From positions 1,922,001 to 1,986,000 of the forward strand of contig NC_090951.1 in assembly GCF_040807025.1 (NCBI RefSeq): a DNA stretch of 64,000 bases, written 5' to 3'. The DNA is from Struthio camelus (lineage: Eukaryota; Chordata; Aves; Struthioniformes; Struthionidae). The translations under genes and the position numbers were made by a program. Shown here in pieces: positions 1 through 48,300 of this stretch (its first letter is position 1; each line of letters opens with the position of its first letter). The notes beneath the pieces are model-generated. The model was not told the origin of the DNA. It saw nothing but the letters and a program-made list of their open reading frames with translations, and did no database searches.

Positions 1-1060
<1,060 letters not shown>

Positions 1061-1082
1061 AGCACGCACCCGGCCGCTGCCC

Positions 1083-2520
1083 GCGCCCCCCGCGGCCCCC
1101 CCCCCATGCACCCGCCGGCCCCACGGCACTGCCCACGTCCCCCCCATGCACCCGCCGGCCCCACGGCACTGCCCGCGCCCCCTGACCACCCGCCGGCCCC
1201 ACGGCTGCTGCCTGGGCCCCCCTTGCACCCGCCAGCCCCATAGCACTGCCCATGCCCCCCTCGTGCACCCGCCGGCCCCACGGCACTGCCCGCGTCCCCC
1301 TCGTGCACCTGCCGGCCCCACGGCACTGCCCGCGTCCCCCCCGTGCACCCGCCGGCCCCACGGCACTGCCCGCGTCCCCCTCGTGCACCTGCCGGCCCCA
1401 CGGCACTGCCCGCGTCCCCCCCGTGCACCCGCCGGCCCCACGGCACTGCCCGCGTCCCCCGACCACCCGCTGGCCCCACGGCACTGCCTGAGTCCCCCCC
1501 ATGCACCCGCCGGCCCCACGGCACTGCCCGCGCCCCCTGACCACCCGCCGGCCCCACGGCTGCTGCCTGGGCCCCCCTTGCACCCGCCAGCCCCATAGCA
1601 CTGCCCATGCCCCCCTCGTGCACCCGCCGGCCCCACGGCACTGCCCGCGTCCCCCTCGTGCACCCGCCGGCCCCACGGCACTGCCCGCGTCCCCCCCGTG
1701 CACCCGCCGGCCCCACGGCACTGCCCGCGTCCCCCTCGTGCACCTGCCGGCCCCACGGCACTGCCCGCGTCCCCCCCGTGCACCCGCCGGCCCCACGGCA
1801 CTGCCCGCGTCCCCCGACCACCCGCTGGCCCCACGGCACTGCCTGAGTCCCCCCCATGCACCCGCCGGCCCCACGGCACTGCCCGCGCCCCCTGACCACC
1901 CGCCGGCCCCACGGCTGCTGCCTGGGCCCCCCTTGCACCCGCCAGCCCCATGGCACTGCCCATGCCCCCCTCGTGCACCCGCCGGCCCCACGGCACTGCC
2001 CGCGTCCCCCTCGTGCACCTGCCGGCCCCACGGCACTGCCCGCGTCCCCCCCCTGCACCCGCTGGCCCCATGGCACTGCCCGCCTCCCCCGACCACCCGC
2101 CACCCCACGGCACTGCCTGCGTCCCCCCCCTGCACCCGCTGGTCCCACGGCACTGCCCGCGTCCCCCTCGTGCACCCATCGGCCCCATGGCACTGCCCGC
2201 GCCCCCCGACCACCCGCCGGCCCCACGGCACTGCCCGCGCCCCCCCGTGCACCCGCCGGCCCCACGGCACTGCCTGTGTCCCCCGATCACCTGCCGGCCC
2301 CACGGCTGCTGCCCGCGCTCCCCCGTGCACCCGCCGGCCCCACGGCACTGCCCGTGCCCCACCCCGTCCAACCGCCAGCCCCACGGCACTGCCCGCGTCC
2401 CCCCCGTGCACCCGCCAGCCCCACGGCTGCTGCCCGCGTCCCCCCCGTGCACCCGCCGGCCCCACGGCACTGCCCGCGTCCCCCCCGTGCACCCGCCAGC
2501 CCCACGGCACTGCCCATGCT
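1083..2520. repeat. GC-rich 40-bp minisatellite with 355-bp higher-order repeat
   Basis: This is a tandem array of about 36-40-bp units. The core reads CACCCGCCGGCCCCACGGCA followed by CTGCCCGCGTCCCCC, with variants that read GACCACC in place of GTGCACC or GGCTGCTGCC in place of GGCACTGCC. Units are grouped into a larger repeat: 1146-1500 and 1501-1855 are nearly identical, and a third copy runs from 1856 to about 2050 before diverging, so the period is 355 bp. C and G are strongly strand-biased (C-rich on plus). Neither 40 nor 355 is a multiple of 3 and the unit lacks stops, so long open frames appear in several phases on both strands. These are not genes. Confidence 0.92.
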
Positions 2521-5500
2521 GCCCATGCAGCCGCTGGCTCTCCCAGTCTCGCCGGGGCACCCCGGGGCACCCAGGCCGTTGGGAAGGGGCACTTGGGCGA
2601 GGTTGGGTGCCCGCAGGCACCAGGGCGCAGCAACCCCCCTCCCTGCACCCTGCGCACCCTCCGGGTGCCTGCCTGCGCCGCGGGGCTCTGCCAGCCCCAG
2701 CCCCAGCTTGTGCCCACCACCGGGCTCTGCCCGGCTCTGCCGGCGGGGGCTCGCGGCGGAGCAGCTCCGGCTCGTGCCGAGGCGATGCCGCCTGGCCAAA
2801 GTTTCCCAGCGAAGTCACGCCGGGTCCTGCCCTTCCCCGGCACATGGTGCTGCTGCCCGGTGCCCCGGCGGGCATCGCCCCTTCCCCGGTACCGCGGGCA
2901 CCCGCTGGCACCCTGGTTGGGGGGGCGCTGGTCACCCGCCCCGTCCCGCTCACCTGGCGCCCGGTGGCCTCGCGCCGGCTCCGCATGCGCCGGGGCCGAG
3001 GGCTCGGCGGGCCGGCGTGCCAGCCGGAGCCGGTGTGCCAGCCGGAGCCGCCGCGCCGCCTGCCACCTCCACACAACTGACTCAAGCTGCAGTTCGGGAG
3101 CGGAGCCCTAAGAGGGAGACTACAAGCTCCGTTAACCGCCTCGCTGCCGGCGCCGGAGCAGAGCGCAGCGGCGGGCGGGCCCCGGGCCTGAGCCGGGCCC
3201 CCGGCGCCCGGCGAGCCCCGCGTGCGCCCTGCAGCGCCCGGCCCCGCACGCCCCACGGCCCTGGCCCTGTCACCCAGCTGCTCGGTGCTGGGGCAGCCCA
3301 CGGCCTGCCCGGTGCCACCCGCGGCTCTGCCAGGCGCCCAGCGTCCCACACACGCCATCCCCCTGCGCCCGCCGCCGCCGGCTTGGCGTGGCGCGGCTGG
3401 CCCCGTCGCAGGGACAGGGGTGCCCCAAAGCTGCCATGTAGCCCGCCGTGCATCAGCATCTTCCTAGGGCACCCAGACCCCCGGGCACCCGGCCGCCTCC
3501 TGGGGCTCCCCCTGCACGCACCCCCCTCGCAGGCACGCGTCACTCCAAGCGCTGCAGCGCTGTCAGATCAGCTTTTTGAAGGATGATGCAATTAGCCCGT
3601 ATTTGGAGGCATTAAAAGGCAGATAGGGCTAATGAGCGTGGAGGGCACTGCAGAGACCCGGGCTTTGGGAGCTAATCCCCGGCCCGTGCGGCAGAAGTAG
3701 GCCACCCTCGCCGCGAACAGCACGGCCGGCACGCTCAGCGGCTCTCGCCGGCCCCGCGGCAGGGACCGGCCGAGCCCGCGCGGGGAGGCAGGATTTGCCC
3801 TTCGGCTGGAGCAACCTCCGGTTCATCCAGCGGCGCGGGGGGCTCCAGCCCGCAGCCCTGCCCCTGCTCCAGAGCCCTTCGCAGCACGCCACCCCGAGTT
3901 TCTGACGTGGGACTGCTAATGAATACAAATGACTCAGTTTTCCTGGCATGGGTGACTGCAACCCAGTGAAGCCGCAGAACGGCCCCAGATCCGATTAGCC
4001 AGCAAAGGGGCTGCGCGAGCGCTGCCCGGGAGTGGGCCGCATCGCGCCAACGCTGCGCCGCAGGCGTTGCCCCATGACCCATCACGCTCCGTCAGCCCCG
4101 CATCGGTCGCTGGCCCGCGGCGTGCAGGCCCGCGGCCTCAGGGCAGCCACCAGGGCCAGCCAGAGCCCCCTGCCCGCTTCCCCAGGAAAGGGCTGGGCTC
4201 TGAGGCCACCCCAGCATTTGCCCAAGGAAACAACTTAAAGGTTCATCTGAGCAGCGCGAAGGGCTGAGCTGAAGCGGGGAGGGCCCAGGGCAGCTGCTCA
4301 CTGCCCCACGGGCGCCCAGGGCAGCACCGTGCCGGGCTGTGCAGTCCGGTATCGGGACTCTGCTCCACCCAGCGGCAAGCGGGAGCAAGCACAGCCCACG
4401 GGCCAGGGAACACGTCCGGCTTTCCACTGCGCCCCTTGAAAACCTGGGAGCAGGGAACCGTGGCTGCCAGCCTTGCCGAGCATCGCAGAGGCACCCCAAA
4501 GTGCAGCAGCCGGCCCCCTGCTCTGCCACCCTTCCGCAATAGCGGCGCGCCCCGGCCTCGGCAGCCTCTATCACAGGACGTAAATGCAGCGAGTCATCTG
4601 CTGACAACACTTTAGGCTGGCCAGGGAAAGCAGGTCACTGCTTCGGCTGAGACCCCCGGTCATCTTGGCCCCGGCTGGGTGGTGAGAGCCACTCCCTAGA
4701 TGAGACATGCTGGGCAAACAGCTCACCAAAGCACGCCGAGCGCTCAAGGATGGCATGCCCCCTGAGACGTCCCACGTTTCACAACAGAGCTAACTACTCT
4801 GTCTCACAAAGAGCCACATGCAGAGGTGCGGAAATGATACTAAACCTGAAACAATCACACACTCACACGCAAACGCAGGGCAGTGAGGTGGGAAGCAGGT
4901 GAAACAAAGCCAGTCTGTTACTGAGGCAGTAGTTCTGGAAAGCCTTGACTTTCTCCTTTCTGAACCCACCAGGTTGGTTAAATGCTGCACTTCTTAAAGG
5001 AAGCACAATACCTCAAGTGCAACGTCATGATGTCATTTTGTACATCCCCTTGAATGCTGAAGCTGAGCAACAGAGCCCCCATTTCCTCAGAAATCACCTA
5101 GTCCAGTCACACATCCTACCAATACCCCAGCTTCTGGGAAAAGGCAAGCAATCAGCATGGAAGTTTCCAGCAACACAAGGGGCTTCCCAGAGAGGAAGGC
5201 CTGGGTACAACTGTCTGGATACAGCGGCACAGCTCAGCTAAGCTGCCCTTCACAAGCCAAGTCAGACTCTGTTAAGCTCTGATGAAGTAGGAAGCCCGCA
5301 CTCCGTCCCAGAAGACGAAGCAAACAAGCCTCCCTGAAGGGAGCGGCACAAGGCCACAGGGAAGGTGTTTGTTTATTCACTTGCTGCTTTCACAGAAATT
5401 TCTAGCCTATTATCACAGCAAGTGGAACTTCCCATGTCTGAACAGTGACTCCCCCAGACTCTGTCCCTCTACGCATAGCTGCCCACAAACTGCACCAACA

Positions 5501-5640
5501 AACTGCCTGCGAGTTCCCGTGCAGCTCTGGACGCGCTGCAGCACAACAGACTGGCGCAGAGGGAAACAGAGAGCCAAATCCTCCGTCCCTTCTATGTTTG
5601 CCCTAAGAAGACACCACACACCGTTACATTTCTACATGTT
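2521..5640. other. Intergenic, CPNE7 5' side to RPL13 3' end
   Basis: Between 2521 and about 3300 the sequence is GC- and CpG-rich and could hold distal promoter or 5'UTR sequence of CPNE7. From 3550 onward composition becomes ordinary. No splice-bounded coding exon or RNA gene was recognised here. Confidence 0.5.
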
Positions 5641-5646
5641 TTTATT
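5641..5646 (-). terminator. RPL13: RPL13 polyadenylation signal AATAAA
   Basis: AATAAA on the minus strand lies 21 bases after the stop codon. This fits the very short 3'UTR usual for this gene, and cleavage is expected around 5615-5630. Confidence 0.85.
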
Positions 5647-5667
5647 GACAGTTCTAGGGAGAATAGT

Positions 5668-10979
<5,312 letters not shown>

Positions 10980-11206
10980 CTGCGGACAGGGGCAGGGCCG
11001 TGAGGGCGGCGGGCTGGGCCGGGCCGCCCTCTCCTCCCGGCCCCATCAGAGCCCCCGAGACGCCCCATCCGGGCCCGGCGCCGGTCCGCCGCGCAGCCCC
11101 GGGCTCCGCGCAGGGCCCCGAGCACAGCCCGGCCCGGGCCGCGGCCCCCGGGCGGCGGATGGCGGCGGATGGCGCCCCCCCGGCCGCAGCGGCGCCCCGG
11201 ACTCAC

Positions 11207-11242
11207 CTCCCGCCACCGAAAATGGCCGACCGGAAAAGGAAG
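11207..11242 (-). other. RPL13: RPL13 noncoding exon 1 with TOP tract
   Basis: On the minus strand the sequence CTTCCTTTTCCGG begins at 11242. It is a terminal oligopyrimidine motif, typical of ribosomal-protein mRNAs and the target of mTOR/LARP1 translational control. The exon ends GGCGGGAG at 11207 before a GTGAGTC donor. The exact start nucleotide (11242, or a C a few bases later) is inferred. Confidence 0.75.
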
Positions 11243-11345
11243 CGGTGCCGCCGAGCACGCTGGGATAGCTGGAGCGGCGACCAATCAGGACGAAGGTTCC
11301 GCGAGGCCTGGCAGCCGGCTTCACCGCGCCCGTACTAGACATGGC
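11243..11345 (-). promoter_or_regulatory. RPL13: RPL13 promoter, CpG island with CCAAT element
   Basis: The GC-rich flank upstream of the TOP start contains an inverted CCAAT box (ATTGG on the minus strand; CCAATCAG on plus at 11281-11288) about 40 bases upstream. There is no TATA box, as is usual for ribosomal-protein genes. The exact extent is inferred. Confidence 0.5.
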
Positions 11346-12053
11346 GCCGCTTAAAGGGCCCGCGCGGAAAGAAGTGAAGAGACGACACCCCCCTCCCCCC
11401 CCACCACCACGGCCTCCTGCCTCGGGACACGGGCCGCGGCTCCCGGACCGAGCACAGCCCGGTCCACACCCACGCCCGTCTCACCTGCCTGAGCAGGACA
11501 CAGGCCCAGGGCATGGGACACTGGCGGGCAGCCGCTGAACAGGCACCTCTCCTCCCTCAGCCGGCCAGGGCACTGTGCGATCGCTTCCCTCCAGCCCGCA
11601 GCCGAGCAGAGGTGCCGTCCGCGAGCGCACCAGTTCCTGCAGGGCTGCGCGGGGCCACGCTCCCCTCGGCAAGCCCCACGCTTCCCCCAGCGCCGCGCAC
11701 GACGGCCATGCTCTGCCACAGGCACCTTTCCCGGTTCATAACAAGGTTCATGTTTCCCATGCAGCAGGACACTGAGGCTGGGGAACCGGCTACGAGGAGC
11801 TGGCCGACAATCCACCTTTGCAGAACCCAGATGCTGCCGTCGGCTCAGGGAGCAACAGCGTGCCGCTAGATGGCATGGCCACGCCGGCTGTGCCTGCGAA
11901 GCCACTGAGCAGAGGAACCCGCACAGAGCAGGCTTTTCCTTAATGAAGTGTCCCAGCCTATCACTGTTAGCATAGTCACACTCAGCTTCACAGAACTGAG
12001 TCCCCAAATCAAAGGGTTTATTGAGACAGCCCAGAACACAGCTATGATTTTGT

Positions 12054-12117
<64 letters not shown>

Positions 12118-13084
12118 TTTAAATAAGATCAAAGAACACTTCAAATTTCATTTGCTGCCAGAAAAAAAAAAAGTGAATTCAAAGAATGAATGCCTTGCAA
12201 AGAAACAAACCAGTTTGGAAGGAAGAACAAAGTACCACCCTACTTTAGAAGAAAAGCATGCCTGCCCCTAAAAACAAGGGAAACCACCCCCGCCCTGGGC
12301 ATGCACAACCAGTGCTGCCAGGCCAGGTGACAGCACAGCACCGCAGTACACGAAGGGGTCCTGCACGTGCAGGTGGCTCTGTGCTGAGACGCACAGAGCT
12401 GATGCCTGGCAGGACGCCCTCCTCACCAGCAGGAGGGAAACGACAGAGGCTCTCAGCTCCAGCATAACTCAATGAGCAGCAGACTGGTAACTATGATTAA
12501 GGCCTGAGGGCTGGGAGTTGAAAACTGCCAGGGACTGAACTTAGGCTGGGGTCTTCAGGGTTGCAGAAAAGCCTTATGGAATAATCCAAGCCAACAATCC
12601 CTCCTAAAGGAGCCTTATCCAGCCAGAGCACACCAGGCACCATCGATCATTTTAATGCTGTCCTTGCTGAACGGCAGTCAACCCTTTCATCATAGCTGCT
12701 TTTGCAAGAACTATGCAGATGAAGACAGCAACTGTCAGCATTTTACAGAGGCTCTCCAATGAACACACCTGCTTTTGCTCACATTAACTGACACCACCTC
12801 TCCAGGAACCAGCGCTGGTTATGTGGTCCAATGCAATACTAAGAACCATTCTCTGCAGTGCTAGTTTCTAACACCACACTGCTGGGTCATGCTGGGTTCT
12901 GGCCATGAGGTTTCTCAATCTTTGCTTGGGAAACACTTGGTATAAAAACTGAGTACAAACTGTTGGCTAGCAGAAACAAGCCCACGTCCTATACAACTCC
13001 ATAGCTATAATAAGCTTCATACATGCCAAAACACATGTCCGTATCCTGACATATTCTACAAACACAGCAGCACAGTAGAGACAA
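11346..13084. other. Intergenic, RPL13 promoter side to SPG7 3' end
   Basis: The first part (to about 11700) is the GC-rich shoulder of the RPL13 CpG island. The remainder is ordinary sequence carrying the GT microsatellite described separately. No coding exon was recognised. Confidence 0.55.
12059..12114. repeat. (GT)28 microsatellite
   Basis: Uninterrupted GT dinucleotide run of 56 bases followed by a T run, located between RPL13 and SPG7. It is likely length-polymorphic. Confidence 0.97.
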
Positions 13085-13090
13085 TTTATT
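13085..13090 (-). terminator. SPG7: Candidate SPG7 polyadenylation signal AATAAA
   Basis: First clear AATAAA on the minus strand after the stop codon, giving a 3'UTR of about 520 bases. Another AATAAA at 12014-12019 is possible if the 3'UTR is longer. Confidence 0.5.
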
Positions 13091-13606
13091 CTAGTGACGT
13101 CTCTTTTTTTTCAGTTGATACTTTATGTTCAGCAGCAGAGAAGATCACAGGTTACAGCGGAGTCACATAACTGCAGCACCCTAGCCGGCCCTGAGACTCA
13201 GAGGCATTGCCCTACACTGACCATTCTAACACTGAAGGGAATGGCAGTGCACTCCTGCTACGCAACTTGGCACAGCTAGAGGTGGCTTACGACGACTCCA
13301 CAGGATCTTTCACCCCTAAGAACATCTACACTGCTCCTGTGCACAAGAAATCCTTCCAGCAGATTAGACTTACCCAACTCCTAATCACCACTATCCTGCC
13401 GAGAATCAATTTCAAAATCCTAAGGAGTTCTCCTTCCTGCAGGGAACAGCTCGTTACAGGAGCCAACATCACCATCCCTTAATTTTTGGGTAACAGCAGC
13501 ACAGAGATTCCCTGCTCAGTATCTTTGATTCCGAAGCTGAGAAGGGAAGGGGTCTGTATTTGGAAGAAGCCTTTAGAGTCCTCCCATTCCACACCAGGGC
13601 TGGGCT

Positions 13607-45081
<31,475 letters not shown>

Positions 45082-45300
45082 GCTCCGCGAGGCCTCCTGA
45101 GAGGGGGGAAGGAGGAGGCGAGCGGGCCGCGAAGGGTAAGGTAGGGCAGGGCCGGGCCGCGCCCGGGGCCACCGAGCCCGCCGCCGCGCCGGCAGCCTCA
45201 GCGGGGGCGGAAACGCTCGGTGAAGCGCGAGCGGCCATCTTGAGAGCGGGCGGGCACCGCCGGAGCTGCCATGGCTCAAGATGGCGGGTGCCGCGGTTTA
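45082..45300 (-). promoter_or_regulatory. SPG7: SPG7 promoter / 5'UTR, CpG island with two inverted YY1-like sites
   Basis: CpG-dense, TATA-less flank of the SPG7 start. The 11-mer GCCATCTTGAG (45234-45244) and its exact reverse complement CTCAAGATGGC (45275-45285) are 30 bases apart. Both contain the CCATCTT / AAGATGG core typical of YY1 sites near housekeeping-gene starts. The transcription start cannot be fixed by reading. Confidence 0.55.
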
Positions 45301-48300
45301 ACGGCCGGGAGGGGCCCGGGGCGCCCCGTGGCCCCGCCCCCTGCCGGGCCCGGCCCGCGCTGTTGCCGCGGCAACGCGGAGGGCCCCTCCCCCCCCTCCC
45401 CGGCCGGCCAGCGGGGCGCAGGCGCGGATCGGGCTGCGCTAGGCCCCGGCCCCGACCCCCAGCTCCCACCCCGGCCCCGACCCCCGGCCCGGCCTGGGCC
45501 AGGCGGCTCCCGCAGGCGGCCCCCACGGCAGGCAGGCCTCATGGCCCGGTCCCGGCCAGGCCCCGGCCCGGCCCGGCCCGGCCTGGTCAGGCGCCACGGT
45601 CTGGCCAGGCCCCCGCGGCCCAGCCTTGGCCAGGACCTGACCCAGGAATCGGACAGGATCTGCACCGCCTCGCCTTGGCCAGGCCGGCCTCTGCCTGCTC
45701 GAGGCCTCCAGGGCCGGCAGGTCCCTAGGCCCAGCCCCCCTGGAGCAGGCAGGTCCTTAGGCCCGGCCCTAGCCAGGCCCCCAGCATAGATTTAGGCAGG
45801 AGGGGAACAAGCACCTGGGAGGCGCAAGAAGATGACTGCAGGCACAGGAGAGCAGCTGAGGTTGAGGCCACCTGCCATGGCCCCAGAAGCGTGGCCTTGC
45901 CAGCAGGGATAGCTGGCACCGAGGGAGCGGGCGGTGCTGAGTCCGGTGGTGTGAGCGTGAGTACACAACTAGCCCCGCTCTGGGATTTTTTCACTCTTTA
46001 CATCATGTTCCACGTAGTTGTAACAGCCAGGAGAAGAGAGAGAAACAACCTCTGGGAGGTTAGATAATCCAACGCAGAGGAAAGAGGCCAGCTCCCTCCC
46101 TTTGCAGCTGGTACTGGGGAAAACTCCCCCTCTGACAGCTCACACTTAGGTATGAGTTAGCTCCAAACGCAGATGAAAAACAGTATTTAGTATCTGCAGC
46201 TGAGTGTGGTGGATTAACAAGAACCCTCAGGAGTAAATTGAGTGAGCGCACACACATACATACGTTTATATATTTGCAGTTTGTCAGGCAGATTAGCTGG
46301 CCCCTGTGATCTCCTGTCTTCTGTGGAAAAGCCATTACAATGTATTTGACAAGTCACGGTAGCCAAGCTGCAATGCTACTGACAGAGTTTGCATTTAAAA
46401 GTAGTTCTGTTAGTGCACGTGCACAGTTTTAACAGTGGTGGAAAAATCCCTTCAAGCATTATACCAGAGAGTGTCAAGGTTATGAGCGGTATTAAGTTCT
46501 CTATGTATGGCTATCACAAAGGTCATTGTATTTTAAGTCCCTGATCCCAAATCTTGTGTAATCTCTTCCTATTTTGCACTGGCTGTACACAGCAGAGTGG
46601 GTGGGCTCGGTGTCCTCTTCCAAGTATTTATTTGGGGCAGGAAGGCATTTCAGAACATAACCTGAATGGTAATGGGTCTTCACGTTTCCTCTGATTCCAC
46701 CGTCTTTCCAATTCAGGGTCTAAAAGTCGGTCAGTAGTATAAGGCTTGCAAAGATTGCTGTGACGGTTAAGACCATGAAAAGCCCACCCCACCCCCAGTG
46801 AGGTAGCCCGAGGGGCCAGTAAAAGCTGTAAGGTGGAAGATCTTAGGGGCAACAGCAACCTTGTTCTTGCACAGCTTAAGCCTTTGGGGAAGCAGCACCC
46901 TCAGTCTTTGCGGACCCTTGGCCCTTGCCAGCCTTCAGAGCTTCACGCGGGCCCAGCTGGTGCTGTCAGCAAATGCAGATGTGCAGCGCCTGTGTGTTTC
47001 CCAGGAGGTTGCGCTAAGGTTGGCCCAGGACCGCAGAGCTGCAGGCAGGGAATGGCTGGTTTCTTCAGGTCAGCACGAGTCCTTTAGGAACTGGAGCTCC
47101 GGAGGATAGGCCCTACTGAGACATTTACCAGCTTCTCTCTAACCATGGGTCTCACCAGGCCAAGCCGAATCTGTCGAAGACTTTAGGTATTGTCACTGTC
47201 ATCGTTTCACCTCCTGCAACTCACCAGTCCTAGTGCATCTCAGACATTCTTGAATGGGAGGTTGTGGGGCTACATAGAATAATAATTAATTATCTATATG
47301 AAGAATCTCTCCCTTCTCCTCAGCAGGTCTGAATTAGCATCCTCTTTCCAGAAGAGTCTCTTAGGATGTTAATTGTCATCTGCCCCCTGGGATGTTTCTA
47401 AGTAAACCTTCTACTAGCAAGGTCTATTAGCATGTTAATGTCCTCCTCACTCCTGGAATTCTCTTTGTATCACTGGCTTAATCGTCAAACAGCTTAATTT
47501 ACAGACACAAAATTAAACTGGTTGCAATTAATCCATATTGGCTGGTCAAAGCTTGCAGTGTTGCAGTGGGGATGTGACAGTCGACTGCTGAGAAACCAGC
47601 AGCTCCTCCGCCACTGAACCCGCCACAGAAGCTGCTTGGCATGGCCGGCCAGGCCGTGCTGCCTCGGGGAGATGCCATACAGGCCGTGTTTCTCCCCACC
47701 TCTGCTCCATGCCAGCCCTGTGGGCAGAGAGCTCTCCTCACGGCAAGTTTGCTGTCTGCAAAGAGAGATTTGCCTACACTGCTCTGCCCCAGGAGAATCC
47801 CTTCTCCTTGTCCCACCAAGCTTGGAGGTTGTGAAGCCACGGCTGGCTCCTTCGAGGCTGCAGGGAGCCCAGGTCTGACACGGGCATGCACCAAAGCCAG
47901 AGGTGAGATGGGTGCCACAAGGCTTGGGAGCTCTTAGTGACTAGGCCAGTGAACAAGAGCCGTAAAAGCTCCAGCTCAGCACAGACATGGGCCCAGTGTG
48001 AGCCCTCTGCTCCACACCAGCCTGTGCCACTGTCCTTTGCTGGGTGGCTGCCACAGAGATGAGAGACACATCTTCACTCACCCTGTGGAGGGAACCCCGG
48101 CAGGAGGTTATTTACTCTTTGGAGCAGGAAATAGCTTGTTCGGAAATGCTGACTCCCTCTAGGATAGGCCATGCCCCCAGAGGACAGAGGAGCTGGGTTT
48201 TCAGGGTGGAAACATGGGATATGGCAACCGCAGCAAAGAGTGCCAGGAGCCAAGGGGCTGTGGCAGCCCCTGGTGCCCCAGCCACTGTGGGGTACCAGTG

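Noticed and set aside
1083-2520. Regular repeat array considered as CRISPR-like
   Set aside because: Units are contiguous without unique spacers, and the host is a vertebrate.
11701-11790. MIR-like 'cccat...gacactgaggctgggga' stretch
   Set aside because: Similarity is limited to a few words of the SINE; too weak to call.
12014-12019. Second AATAAA downstream of SPG7
   Set aside because: A nearer signal at 13085-13090 gives a more ordinary 3'UTR. The second site cannot be excluded but has no added support.
11948-12271. Frame encoding alternating Val-Cys (and antisense Thr-His)
   Set aside because: Direct translation of the GT microsatellite.
47640-47940. Overlapping 80-98-codon frames in the intergenic spacer
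   Set aside because: No splice context, no recognisable family, and composition like the surrounding noncoding DNA.
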